DNA from: Nocardioides marinus | Lineage (GTDB): Bacteria > Actinomycetota > Actinomycetes > Propionibacteriales > Nocardioidaceae | DNA: 64,000 nucleotides | Reading direction: 5' to 3' | Assembly (NCBI RefSeq): GCF_013408145.1 | Contig: NZ_JACBZI010000001.1 | Span: forward strand, 3,424,001-3,488,000 | In this document: one piece after another, positions 48,398 to 60,322 of the stretch | Layout of the letters: each line of letters starts with the position of its first letter | Position numbering within the stretch: position 1 is the stretch's first letter | Program-made: the position numbers and the translations under genes | Notes under the pieces: generated by a model | Database searches by the model: none | The model's input: only the letters and a program-made list of their open reading frames with translations | What the model was told of the DNA's origin: nothing

Positions 48398-49710
48398 CCG
48401 CCCGACACCCCGAAGATCCACAGGTGCAGGAAGCCACCGCCGAGCCCCATGATCGCGCCGTGGGCGTAGAGCATCCACTCATCCTCCTTGATGGCCGAGC
48501 GCATCATCTCCACGAAGTCGCGGGGCGGGAGCTCCTTGGTCCGCCGGGCGATGAGCGTCCGGATCTTCTCCGACTGCCGTCGGCTGAACTCGGGATCCTT
48601 GAACGGGGTGAGCGTGCGGCTCACCGCCTCCTCCGCGACGCTGTCGCGGATCGTGTCGAAACGCGCCGGCCCCATCGCGACCCGCACCGCGGCGCGCGCC
48701 GGGCCGGCCGCCTTCTCGATCGCCGGGCGCAGGGCGGTGGCCAGCATCTGGCGGGTCCGGTCGCCACTGGGCCCCTCGAGGATGAAGTCGCCGATCCGCT
48801 CGAGGGTGATGACGTCCTCGGCGATGATCCGGGCGTAGACCTCGGCCGCCTGGTCCTGACGGCGCAGGAAGAGCCCGTGCACGGGGATGCCGAGGATCCG
48901 CCGCGGCTCGGGCGGCTCGAAGATCAGCCACATGCCCAACGCGTTGGTGATCCAGCCGACGACGACGCCGAGGATCGGCAGCAGCCACCACTGCGCGAAG
49001 ATGCTGTCGATGAAGGCGACCGGGATGCCGAGCAGGAACCCGAAGACGAAGCCGAAGGTCACCATCAGGTTGAGCTCGCGCTGACCGAAGTCGCGGAAGA
49101 TGCGCACCACCAGCGCGGGGTTCTCGCGGAAGTGGTCGATGACCATGATCTTGGGGTCGAGGATCTGGTCGATGTGGATGCCGATCTCGGTCGTCACGTT
49201 GCCGACGACACTGGGCAGCTGGGCCTGCACGCGGTCGATGACCGCCTGCCGGACCGGTCGGGGCAGGTCGCGCCACAGCCGCGGGTGCTCGCGGCGCATC
49301 ACGTCGTCGACGAGCTGGGGCAGCTCGGGACGGAAGACGGTGACGATGTGCTCGGCGATCTTGTCGGGCTCGAGCTGCTGGTAGAACTCCGCCGGCGTGC
49401 CCAGCTTGGCGATCGCCTTGTCCACGGCGATCGAGCCCATCTTGGCCGCCCGCGCCGGCACGATGCCCTGCCAGCCGATCCCGCCCTGCAGGACACCCGG
49501 GACCTCCTGGACCTTGCGCGGCAGCACGCTGGCGAGCTCGCGCATGCCGGGGATCCGCACCCCCTTGAAGTGCACGGGACTGAAGAGCATCCACAGGCCC
49601 GACCAGTTGATGAGCCAGCCCACCACGCCGGTGAAGACCGGGATCGTCAGGAAGTGCACCCAGTGCACGTGCGCGGCCCAGTCCCGGACCCACTCGAGCA
49701 ACCAGTCCAC
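48394..49710 (-). CDS. DUF445 family membrane protein
   Basis: 438 residues. N-terminal helix pair (VHFLTIPVFTGVVGWLINWSGLWMLFSPVHFKGVRIPG) and a second copy at ~215-270 (LPILGVVVGWITNALGMWLIFEPPEPRRILGIPVHGLFLRRQ), each followed by long amphipathic helices; a C-terminal helix ends the protein. This internal duplication is typical of DUF445 proteins, whose function is unknown. GTG start. First gene of a coupled pair with the Abi-alpha gene. Confidence 0.8.
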   Translation of the reverse strand: MDWLLEWVRDWAAHVHWVHFLTIPVFTGVVGWLINWSGLWMLFSPVHFKGVRIPGMRELASVLPRKVQEVPGVLQGGIGWQGIVPARAAKMGSIAVDKAIAKLGTPAEFYQQLEPDKIAEHIVTVFRPELPQLVDDVMRREHPRLWRDLPRPVRQAVIDRVQAQLPSVVGNVTTEIGIHIDQILDPKIMVIDHFRENPALVVRIFRDFGQRELNLMVTFGFVFGFLLGIPVAFIDSIFAQWWLLPILGVVVGWITNALGMWLIFEPPEPRRILGIPVHGLFLRRQDQAAEVYARIIAEDVITLERIGDFILEGPSGDRTRQMLATALRPAIEKAAGPARAAVRVAMGPARFDTIRDSVAEEAVSRTLTPFKDPEFSRRQSEKIRTLIARRTKELPPRDFVEMMRSAIKEDEWMLYAHGAIMGLGGGFLHLWIFGVSGG

Positions 49711-49879
49711 CGTGCTACCCCTGCCGTCCCGCCCGACCCCGTCGTCGGCCGTCCGCGCAGGCTATCCGCCCGCGGCGCCGCGCGACAGGGGTCCGGGACG
49801 TTGTGTGCGACACGACGTCTCAGACAGGTTCGCGTCGTGCGGAGCCGAGCGACCACCGGGACGGCGATAACGTTTGCGT

Positions 49880-51790
49880 GTGAGCCGTCACACCGCCAGC
49901 GTCCTGCCCGAGTCGGTCCGAGCCGAGGTCCGCGCCGCGCTCGCCGACCTGCCCGACCACCTCGCGCGGACCTTCGAGCGGCGCGTCGAGCGCTGGCTCC
50001 CCGACCTGCGGGCCGGGGTCGAGGCGGTGTACGCCGACGCGGACCCCGTCGTCGAGCGCCTGCTCCTCGTGGCGGCGCGCCGGTTCGCCGCGCGCCCCGA
50101 GGATCTCCACGACCTCGACGAGCGCCGGGTCCTCGCGCCGGACTGGTTCCAGGCGCCCGACACGCTCGGCTACGCGACGTACGTCGACCGCTACGCCGGG
50201 ACCCTCGACGGGGTCGGCCAGCGCCTGGAGCACCTGCGCGAGCTGGGCGTCACCTACCTCCACCTGCTGCCGCTGCTGCAGCCGCGGCCGGCACCGCACG
50301 ACGGCGGGTACGCCGTGCAGGACTACCGCTCGGTCCGCTCCGACCTCGGCACGATGGACGACCTGCGGGCGCTGACGGCCCGGATGCGCGAGCAGGGCAT
50401 GAGCCTGTGCCTGGACCTCGTGCTCAACCACGTCGCGCGCGAGCACGCCTGGGCGGAGCAGGCGCGCGCCGGCGACCCGGCCCACCGGGACTTCTTCCTC
50501 GTCCACCCCGACCGCACCGAGCCCGACCGCTGGGAGGAGACGCTGCCGGAGGTCTTCCCCGACTTCGCACCGGGCAACTTCACCTGGGACGACGACCTGC
50601 AGGGCTGGGTGTGGACGACGTTCAACGCCTGGCAGTGGGACCTGAACTGGGCCAACCCCGCGGTGCTCGAGGAGTTCGCCGACATCATCTGCGACCTCGC
50701 CAACTCCGGCTGCGAGGTCTTCCGCCTCGACGCGATCGCGTTCATGTGGAAGCGGAAGGGCACCACCTGCCAGAACCAGCCGGAGGTCCACGCGCTGACC
50801 CAGGCGTTGCGCGCGGTGGCGCGGATCGCCTGCCCGGCCGTGGTCTTCCTGGCCGAGGCGATCGTGGGTCCGCGCGACCTGCTGGCCTACCTCGGTGAGG
50901 GCGAGCGGCACGGCAAGGTCAGCGACCTCGCCTACCACAACGCGCTCATGGTCCACCTGTGGTCGATGCTCGCCAGCGGCGACACCCGGCTGTCCTCGCA
51001 GGCGCTCGCGGCGCTGCCGGCACCGCCGTCGACCACCGGCTGGATCTGCTACGCGCGCTGCCACGACGACATCGGCTGGGCGATCTCCGACGAGGACGCC
51101 GGCGCGGCCGGTCTCGACGGCGCGGCCCACCGACGCTTCCTCGCCGACTGGTACGACGGCTCCTTCCCCGGCTCCTGGGCCCGCGGGCTGGTCTTCCAGT
51201 TCAACCCCGCGACCGGCGACAAGCGCACGTCGGGGTCGCTGGCCTCGCTGGCGGGCCTGGAGGCCGGCGACCCGCTCGCGGTGGAGCGGATCCTGCTGCT
51301 GCACGCCGCGATCCTCGGCTTCGGTGGCGTCCCGGTGATCTGGATGGGCGACGAGGTCGGCCTGCTCAACGACCCGACCTGGGACGCCGAGCCCGAGCAC
51401 GCCGACGACAACCGCTGGGTGCACCGGCCACGGATGCCGTGGATCGACGGGTCGCCCCGCCCGCCCGACCCGCACGGGCTGCTGCCCCGGATCCAGCACC
51501 TGGCCTCCGTGCGGGCCTCGACCCCGCACCTGCACGCCGCCACCCCGGCCGAGGTGCTCACCGAGGCCCCCGACGGGGTGCTGGCCGTGCTGCGCCGCCA
51601 CCCCCACGGCCCGTTCCTCGCCCTGCACAACATGACGGCCACGCCCCGCGCGGTGCCCCGCTGGCTGCTGGAGCGGGTCGGCCTCGACGGGCCGGAGCCC
51701 GTCCGCGACCGGCTGGCCCCGACCGGGGGCGACGTCGGGCCCGGCGAGGTGCTCCTCGCGGCGTACCAGGTGCGCTGGCTGACCCGCTGA
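49880..51790 (+). CDS. Amylosucrase (GH13 subfamily 4)
   Basis: 636-residue glucansucrase expected to make alpha-1,4-glucan and fructose from sucrose. Helical N-domain (~1-90), then the barrel: DLVLNHVAREHAW (region I), FRLDAIAFMWK with nucleophile D284, FLAEAIV with acid E326, and ARCHDDIGW (region IV). D284 and E326 nearly match the D286/E328 of the Neisseria enzyme. TLPEVFPDFAPGNFTW is also typical. GTG 49880 lies 6 nt after TAACGT, so probably leaderless. It converges on hspR. Confidence 0.9.
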   Translation: MSRHTASVLPESVRAEVRAALADLPDHLARTFERRVERWLPDLRAGVEAVYADADPVVERLLLVAARRFAARPEDLHDLDERRVLAPDWFQAPDTLGYATYVDRYAGTLDGVGQRLEHLRELGVTYLHLLPLLQPRPAPHDGGYAVQDYRSVRSDLGTMDDLRALTARMREQGMSLCLDLVLNHVAREHAWAEQARAGDPAHRDFFLVHPDRTEPDRWEETLPEVFPDFAPGNFTWDDDLQGWVWTTFNAWQWDLNWANPAVLEEFADIICDLANSGCEVFRLDAIAFMWKRKGTTCQNQPEVHALTQALRAVARIACPAVVFLAEAIVGPRDLLAYLGEGERHGKVSDLAYHNALMVHLWSMLASGDTRLSSQALAALPAPPSTTGWICYARCHDDIGWAISDEDAGAAGLDGAAHRRFLADWYDGSFPGSWARGLVFQFNPATGDKRTSGSLASLAGLEAGDPLAVERILLLHAAILGFGGVPVIWMGDEVGLLNDPTWDAEPEHADDNRWVHRPRMPWIDGSPRPPDPHGLLPRIQHLASVRASTPHLHAATPAEVLTEAPDGVLAVLRRHPHGPFLALHNMTATPRAVPRWLLERVGLDGPEPVRDRLAPTGGDVGPGEVLLAAYQVRWLTR

Positions 51791-51825
51791 CCTGCCAGGC
51801 GACCGGGGGGCGACCGGGGGCCCGC

Positions 51826-52275
51826 TCAGCGCTGGCGGCGCCAGACCACCAGCGAGGAGCCGGGGTCGGGGCCGCGCAGGACCGGCAGCCGGTTGGGTGC
51901 GGCCGCCGCGGCGCGGGGGTCGGTACGCCGCTGCGCCAGCGCCTGCCGCAGCGCGTCCCGGGTCGCCTCGAGCTCTGCCTGCAGCTCCTCGTTGCGCTGG
52001 GCGAGGGCGGTGACGCGGTTCTCGAGGTCGAGGATCCGTCGCACGCCCTCGATGCCGATGCCGGCCGAGGTCAGCTCGGAGATGACCCGCAGCAGCTCGA
52101 TGTCACGCTGGGAGTAGCGGCGACCGCCGCCGCCGGTGCGACCGGGCGAGATCAGGCCGAGCCGCTCGTAGGTGCGCAGGGTCTGCGGGTGCAGGCCGGA
52201 GAGCTCGGCGGCGACGGAGATGACGAAGACGGCAGCGTCGGGGTCGGCGCCGTACGGTCCGCGTCCGCGGGTCAT
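51826..52275 (-). CDS. hspR: Heat-shock repressor HspR (MerR family)
   Basis: 149 residues. MerR-type HTH and wing at ~15-85: FVISVAAELSGLHPQTLRTYERLGLISPGRTGGGGRRYSQRDIELLRVI, then a coiled coil (ILDLENRVTALAQRNEELQAELEATRDAL). It binds HAIR sites with DnaK as co-repressor in Streptomyces and mycobacteria. Last gene of dnaK-grpE-dnaJ-hspR, 16 nt after dnaJ, so it is autoregulated through the operator at 56243-56263. Confidence 0.95.
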   Translation of the reverse strand: MTRGRGPYGADPDAAVFVISVAAELSGLHPQTLRTYERLGLISPGRTGGGGRRYSQRDIELLRVISELTSAGIGIEGVRRILDLENRVTALAQRNEELQAELEATRDALRQALAQRRTDPRAAAAAPNRLPVLRGPDPGSSLVVWRRQR

Positions 52276-52291
52276 GTCCGGCACCGCCCGC

Positions 52292-53494
<1,203 letters not shown>

Positions 53495-53559
53495 GGGGGA
53501 ACCTCCCTTCGTCTCAGTTCTTGCTCAGTGCCGCTCCGCTACGCCGGTCGGCACGTCGG

Positions 53560-54257
53560 TCAGGACCCAGCCGGGTCCACCACCAGCACCTGCGCGGCGC
53601 GCACGACCCGCTCACCGATCCGGTAGCCGGCCTTGGCGATCACCTTGCAGGTCGTGACCTCCACGTCGGGATCCTCCCCGATGTGGGACAGCGCCTCGTG
53701 GAGGGTGGGGTCGAACGCGTCGCCCGGCGCGCCGAAACGCACCAGCCCCGCGTTCGCGACGGTGCGCTCGAGCTGGTCGACGACCGACTTGAACCCGCCG
53801 GCGACCTCCTCGTGCTCGCGGGCCCGGTCGATGGTGTCGAGCACCTCGACGATGGGCGCGAGAGCGGCGTACGTCGCGTTCTCCTTGAGCAGGTCGCGGT
53901 CGCGGTCCACGCGCCGCTTGTAGTTGACGAACTCCGCCTGCAGGCGCTGGAGGTCCAGCGTCCGCTCGGCGAGCTCGGCCTTGAGCGTGGCCACCTCGTC
54001 GTGCGCGGCCTGGAGCGGGTCGACGTCGAGCGCCCCGCCGTCGTCCGCGGCGTCGCCGGTGGCACCGGCCTGCTGCTCGGCGGGGCCGGCGTCCTGCTGC
54101 TCGGCCGGGGTGGGCTCGGCGGCGGGGTCGCCGCCCTCGGCGCCCGCCTCGACCTCGGTGTTCTCGGTCATGGTCGCTGCCTCCTCGCCGAAGGACCCCG
54201 AGCCGGGGGCCGCGTGCTGCGACCCCCGGTCGGTGGTGCCCTCGTGGTCGGGCTGGG

Positions 54258-54261
<4 letters not shown>
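53560..54261 (-). CDS. grpE: Nucleotide exchange factor GrpE
   Basis: 233 residues: a long acidic, disordered N-terminus (~1-75), a coiled-coil ([33 protein letters not shown]) and the beta domain ([33 protein letters not shown]). Speeds ADP release from DnaK. The GTG start overlaps the dnaK stop in GTGA (54258-54261). Confidence 0.96.
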
Positions 54262-56129
<1,868 letters not shown>

Positions 56130-56242
56130 GGTTGCTACCTCCACGATGAGTTGGATCTGGGGAACACCGATCCCGGGATCGCTCGCTCGGGATCGCGCTT
56201 GATGGAGCCAGTGTGCGTCGCTCCGGATGCTCAGGCAAGTTA

Positions 56243-56263
56243 CTTGAGTGGGAGTGACTCAAC
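56243..56263 (-). promoter_or_regulatory. HAIR element (HspR operator) of the dnaK operon
   Basis: CTTGAGT-GGGAGTG-ACTCAAC agrees with the HAIR consensus at 13 of 14 arm positions. It lies in the 193-nt gap between dnaK and the divergent GNAT gene. Confidence 0.95.
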
Positions 56264-56322
56264 TTTCTTCACTGGGCTCAATGCATTCGCGCCCGTGTTC
56301 ATTCCCGTGATCGGCTGCACCC

Positions 56323-56877
56323 ATGACGGAGATCTGGGGAGAGCTGCTGCTGCGACCGCTGCGGGTGGAGGACGAGGCCCCGGCCAGGGCCGCCCACGAG
56401 GAGCTCGCCGCCGACGGCTTCGACTTCCTGCTCGCGCAGCGCCGCGAGGAGGGCGCCGCCGAGGAGACGTGGGCGGAGTACGTCGCACGCCTGGAGGACC
56501 AGCGCCACGGCCGTCGCCTCGACCCCGGCTTCGTGCCCGCCTCGTTCCTGGTCGCCGAGGTCGACGGGGTGCTCGTCGGACGGGCCTCGGTGCGCCACGA
56601 GCTCAACGAGTTCCTCGAGGTCTGGGGCGGGCACATCGGGTACGGCGTGCGGCCGGCGTACCGGCGCCGGGGCCACGCCACCGCGATCCTGCGCGGCTGC
56701 CTGGCCCTGTGCGCCGACCTCGGCATCGAGCGCGCGCTGGTCACCTGCGACGTCGACAACGCCGCCTCCGCGGCGGTCATCGAGCGCTGCGGCGGCGTGC
56801 TCGACCCCGACCGACCCGTCGCCGAGGGGACGCCGCAGGTCGCCGCGAAGCGACGCTTCTGGGTCCCCACCGCCTGA
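56323..56877 (+). CDS. GNAT family N-acetyltransferase
   Basis: 184 residues. The acetyl-CoA loop is GYGVRPAYRRRGHATAIL (R/Q-x-x-G-x-A form), preceded by ASFLVAEVDGVLVGRASVRHELNEFLEVWGGHIGY, followed by VTCDVDNAASAAVIERCGGVLD. The substrate is unknown. Divergent from dnaK; it may feel heat-shock control through the shared gap. Confidence 0.85.
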   Translation: MTEIWGELLLRPLRVEDEAPARAAHEELAADGFDFLLAQRREEGAAEETWAEYVARLEDQRHGRRLDPGFVPASFLVAEVDGVLVGRASVRHELNEFLEVWGGHIGYGVRPAYRRRGHATAILRGCLALCADLGIERALVTCDVDNAASAAVIERCGGVLDPDRPVAEGTPQVAAKRRFWVPTA

Positions 56878-56884
56878 CGCCGAC

Positions 56885-56940
56885 CCGGCGTATTGATACG
56901 CCGGTTCGACACCGGTCGAGCCGGCGTATCAATACGCCGG
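56885..56940. repeat. Two copies of the CCGGCGTAT palindrome (family C)
   Basis: Palindromes at 56885-56904 (centre TG) and 56921-56940 (centre CA), 36 nt apart and both flanked by GGTTCGAC, between the convergent GNAT and Nudix genes. The flanks show that the second is in the opposite orientation to the 42-bp array copies. Confidence 0.85.
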
Positions 56941-56971
56941 TTCGACCGTGCGACGCTCGCCCGCGGGGCGC

Positions 56972-57415
56972 TCAGCGCAGGGCCAGGCCCGCCATCCGCA
57001 GGCCCACGTCGACGACCGAGACCCGGTCGAGCCCGGCGACCTCGGAGACGTGGAACCACGCGGCCTCGTCGGTGCTGCCGTCGCGCTCGTGGGTGAGCTC
57101 ACCACCGGTGACGTGCGCGCGGTAGAGCACCCGGAAGGCCTTCATCGGCCGGTCGGTGGGGACGCTGCGTCGCTCGGCCGGGAAGACGTAGCTGTCCACG
57201 CCGAGCAGCTCGTCGATCTCGACGTGGTAGCCGGACTCCTCCAGCACCTCGCGGACCGCCCCGTCCTCGGCGCGCTCGTGCAGCTCCAGGCCACCGCCGG
57301 GCAGGGTCCACTGCCGCCGCGAGCCCTCGTTCCACAGCGCGAGCAGCACCCGGCCCTCGTCGTCGGTGACGACGGCGTAGGCCGCGAGACGGGTGTCGTA
57401 CTCGGTGTAGTGCAC
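56972..57415 (-). CDS. Nudix hydrolase
   Basis: 147 residues. A complete Nudix box is present (GGGLELHERAEDGAVREVLEES, with the REVLEE core), preceded by RRQWTLPGG. Hydrolyses a nucleoside diphosphate derivative; the substrate is unknown. The GTG at 57415 (VHYTEYDTRL) lies 6 nt after CACAAT, so it is probably leaderless; longer frames upstream run into the palindrome. Confidence 0.85.
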   Translation of the reverse strand: MHYTEYDTRLAAYAVVTDDEGRVLLALWNEGSRRQWTLPGGGLELHERAEDGAVREVLEESGYHVEIDELLGVDSYVFPAERRSVPTDRPMKAFRVLYRAHVTGGELTHERDGSTDEAAWFHVSEVAGLDRVSVVDVGLRMAGLALR

Positions 57416-57456
57416 CGCCCCATTGTGACAAGCCGTCAGGAACGCTCGGCGGCGGC

Positions 57457-57542
57457 GTAGCCGGACGGACCGAACACCGGCCCGACCCCCGGCGCCGAGC
57501 GTGGTCGGGCCGGCTGCGGTCGCCATCGGTCCGTGCGGCTAC
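57457..57542. repeat. Family D large palindrome, copy 2
   Basis: GTAGCCGGACGGACCGA (57457-57473) pairs with 57526-57542 (one mismatch) around a core that holds a second stem (CCGGCCCGACC / GGTCGGGCCGG). The stop codon TAG of the LysR gene (57539-57541) lies in its right arm, just as the MFS stop lies in copy 1. Confidence 0.75.
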
Positions 57543-58453
57543 GTGGCGACGCGCCGGATCTCCTCGAGCAGGGCGGCGGTGGCGGGGACCTGGTCGGCGC
57601 CGGGGCGGTGGGCGACGCCGACGACGCGGTGCCCGAGGGCCGCCTCCTCCACCACGCGTACGCCGGGGTGCCGGTAGGCCGTGAGGGCCGACTGCGGCAG
57701 CGCGGTGACGCCGAGCCCGCGGGCGACGAGGTTCTGCACGACCACGTAGTCGTCGGTCTCGTGGCGCAGGGCCGGCTCGAACCCGGCGGCCCGGCAGCAG
57801 TCGACGAGGTGGACCCGGCAGCGCTCGCAGCCACCGATCCAATCGGCGTCGGCGAGGTCGGCGAGCCCGACCCCCGGGCCCGACGCCACGCCCGACGCCG
57901 CGCCCGACCCAACGCCCGACCCCACGCCCCCGGGCAGCACCAGGTGCACGGGCTCGGTGAGCAGCGGCCGCCACACCAGCGACCCGAGACCGACCGGCTC
58001 CGCGTCGTACCCGAAGGCCAGGGCGAGGTCGGCGTCCCCGGCCTCGACGGCGGCCAGCGCCTCCGGCGGCTCGGCCTCGACCAGGCCCACGGAGATGCCC
58101 GGGTGGGAGGTGGCGAGGGCGCGGACGGCGTCGGGGACGAGGGTGGCGGCGGCCGAGGGGTGCGCCTGCAGGCGCACCCGCCCCGCGCGCAGCTGTGCCA
58201 GCGCCGCGAGCTCCTCCCCCGCCGCGTGCAGCTCGGCGGCCACCGCGTCGGCCCGGCGCAGCAGCACCTCCCCGGCCTCGGTGAGCGAGGTGCCGCCCGG
58301 GCCGCGCAGCACCAGCGGCATCGCGACGGAGCGCTCCAGGGCCGCGAGGTGCTGGCTGACCGCCGGCTGGGTCCAGCCCAGCGCCCGGGCGGCCGCGGTG
58401 AGCGAGCCCGCCCGGGCGACCTCGCGGAAGACGAGCAGGCGGCGCGGATCCAT
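57539..58453 (-). CDS. LysR-family transcriptional regulator with Gly/Ser/Ala-rich insert
   Basis: 304 residues. HTH at ~5-62 (RRLLVFREVARAGSLTAAARALGWTQPAVSQHLAALERSV) and an effector domain from ~90. At about residues 175-195 a low-complexity insert (GVGSGVGSGAASGVASG) interrupts the effector domain, encoded by a degenerate 12-bp repeat. It is divergent from the amino-acid racemase gene and probably controls it. Confidence 0.87.
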   Translation of the reverse strand: MDPRRLLVFREVARAGSLTAAARALGWTQPAVSQHLAALERSVAMPLVLRGPGGTSLTEAGEVLLRRADAVAAELHAAGEELAALAQLRAGRVRLQAHPSAAATLVPDAVRALATSHPGISVGLVEAEPPEALAAVEAGDADLALAFGYDAEPVGLGSLVWRPLLTEPVHLVLPGGVGSGVGSGAASGVASGPGVGLADLADADWIGGCERCRVHLVDCCRAAGFEPALRHETDDYVVVQNLVARGLGVTALPQSALTAYRHPGVRVVEEAALGHRVVGVAHRPGADQVPATAALLEEIRRVAT

Positions 58454-58529
58454 GACCCAAGCATCGCTTATGGGGTGCCGAACCAGAACACGGATTCCTT
58501 ATCAGTCCCCGTCCGTCGACGATGGAGCC

Positions 58530-59279
58530 ATGAGCGAGCGCCTGCGTCCCCTCGGCCTGATCGGTGGCATGTCGTGGCACTCCACGGCGACCTACTACCG
58601 CCGGGTCAACGAGCGGGTGGCGCAGGCGCGCGGCGCGCACGCCTCGGCCCGGATCTCGCTGCAGTCGCTGGACTTCTCCGAGGTGCGCGCCTGCCAGGTC
58701 GCCGACGACTACGCGCGGTCGGGCCGGATGCTCGCGGAGGCCGGCACGGCCTGCGAGGCCGGCGGCGCCGAGGTGCTGGCGATCTGCACGAACCTGATGC
58801 ACCGCAACTACGACGACCTGGTCGCGGCCGTGCGGACCCCGGTGCTGCACATCGCCGACGCGGTCGCCGCGGCCTGCCTGCGCGAGGGCCGCACGCGGGT
58901 CGGCCTGCTCGGCACCCGCCCGGTGATGGAGCTCGACTTCTACGCGACCCGGCTCGCGGCGTACGGCCTCGAGGTCGTCACCCCCGACCTCGAGGACCGG
59001 GTGGAGGTGGACCGCGTGGTCTTCGAGGAGATCACCCGGGGCGTCTTCCGCGAGTCCTCACGCGATCGATATGTCGACATCATGCGGGGCCTGGCGTCCC
59101 GGGGAGCCGACGTCGTCGCCCTGGCCTGCACCGAGATCGGCCTGCTCGTGCCGCCCGGGGCCGCGCCCCTGCCGGTGCTCGACACCGCCCTCGTGCACGC
59201 GGACGCACTGGCCGACCTGGCGCTCGACCCGGCCCTGCCGCTGCCCCTGCCGCAGGCGCTGCCCCGCGTCCCCGCCTGA
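58530..59279 (+). CDS. Aspartate/glutamate racemase family protein
   Basis: 249 residues. LGLIGGMSWHSTATYYRRVN is the family start; catalytic cysteines are C86 (ICTNLMH) and C200 (ACTEIGLL), as in PLP-independent aspartate racemases (YgeA-type). Racemises Asp, Glu or a related acid. The divergent LysR gene starts 76 nt away with TTAT-containing AT-rich patches between them. Confidence 0.88.
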   Translation: MSERLRPLGLIGGMSWHSTATYYRRVNERVAQARGAHASARISLQSLDFSEVRACQVADDYARSGRMLAEAGTACEAGGAEVLAICTNLMHRNYDDLVAAVRTPVLHIADAVAAACLREGRTRVGLLGTRPVMELDFYATRLAAYGLEVVTPDLEDRVEVDRVVFEEITRGVFRESSRDRYVDIMRGLASRGADVVALACTEIGLLVPPGAAPLPVLDTALVHADALADLALDPALPLPLPQALPRVPA

Positions 59280-59376
59280 CGCCGCGCGCACACCGGAGCC
59301 GCGGTGTGAGAAGGCCCGCACCCACTCGACCGGCCGGGTGGTGAATACCGGTACACCGGCTGGTGTTGTGGGAGGC

Positions 59377-60222
59377 ATGAGCGTTCCCACCATCACCCTG
59401 AACAACCAGACGCAGATCCCCCAGCTCGGCTTCGGTGTCTTCCAGGTGCCGCCCGAGCAGACCGCCGACACGGTCAGCACCGCCCTGGAGGTGGGCTACC
59501 GCCACATCGACACCGCGCAGATGTACCAGAACGAGCAGGGCGTGGGCCGGGCGATCGCCGACTCCGGCCTCCCGCGCCGCGACCTGTGGGTCACCTCCAA
59601 GCTCAACAACGGCTTCCACCGTCCCGACGACGCCCGCCGCTCCTTCGACGAGTCGCTCCAGGCGCTGGGGCTCGACCACGTCGACCTGTTCCTCATCCAC
59701 TGGCCGCTGCCGACGCTGTACGACGGCGACTTCGTCTCCACGTGGCGCACGCTGGGCGAGTTCGTGGCCGACGGCCGGGCCCGGTCGATCGGCGTCTCCA
59801 ACTTCCAGCCCGCCCACCTCGACCGCATCGTGGCCGAGACCGGCGTGATCCCCGCGGTCAACCAGATCGAGGTGCACCCCTACTTCTGCAACGAGGAGGC
59901 CCGTGCCGCCTCGATCCGCCACGGGGTCGAGGTCGAGGCCTGGTCCCCGATCGCGCAGGGCGCGGTCCTCGACGACGAGGTGATCGGCAAGATCGCCGCC
60001 GCCCACGGGAAGACCCCGTCCCAGGTGACGCTGCGCTGGCACGTCGAGCGCGGCGACATCGTCTTCCCCAAGTCGACGAAGCGCGAGCGCATGGAGGAGA
60101 ACTTCGCGATCTTCGACTTCGAGCTGAGCCCCGAGGAGATCGAGGCGATCAGCGCGCTGGACCGCGGCGAGGAGGGTCGTCGGGGTCCGAACCCGGACAC
60201 CTTCGACTACGTGCCCGCCTGA
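59377..60222 (+). CDS. Aldo/keto reductase
   Basis: 281 residues, NADPH-dependent (alpha/beta)8 barrel. Catalytic tetrad elements: HIDTAQMYQNE (Asp, Tyr), TSKLNN (Lys) and LIHWP (His); ends KSTKRERMEENFAIFDFEL, the cofactor-binding Lys-Ser-Arg part. Resembles AKR5-type 2,5-diketo-D-gluconate reductases, though the true substrate is open. The ATG directly follows a GGGAGG, closer than normal. Confidence 0.88.
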   Translation: MSVPTITLNNQTQIPQLGFGVFQVPPEQTADTVSTALEVGYRHIDTAQMYQNEQGVGRAIADSGLPRRDLWVTSKLNNGFHRPDDARRSFDESLQALGLDHVDLFLIHWPLPTLYDGDFVSTWRTLGEFVADGRARSIGVSNFQPAHLDRIVAETGVIPAVNQIEVHPYFCNEEARAASIRHGVEVEAWSPIAQGAVLDDEVIGKIAAAHGKTPSQVTLRWHVERGDIVFPKSTKRERMEENFAIFDFELSPEEIEAISALDRGEEGRRGPNPDTFDYVPA

Positions 60223-60246
60223 GCGGTCGGCCGCCGCGACGAGCAG

Positions 60247-60291
60247 AGTGTGGAGCCCCGGATCAACCTGGTGGATCCGGGGCTCCACACT
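60247..60291 (+). terminator. Perfect 18-bp hairpin terminator
   Basis: 60247-60264 pairs without mismatch with 60274-60291 around a 9-nt loop, 25 nt after the reductase stop. It also faces the converging lipoprotein gene. This is the most regular terminator in the window. Confidence 0.85.
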
Positions 60292-60322
60292 TCGTCGTCG
60301 TACGCCGAGAGGCCGGCCGGGC

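Noticed and set aside
47384..49710. Toxin-antitoxin system
   Set aside because: Both proteins are large and one is a multi-helix membrane protein; sizes and order do not fit a typical TA pair.
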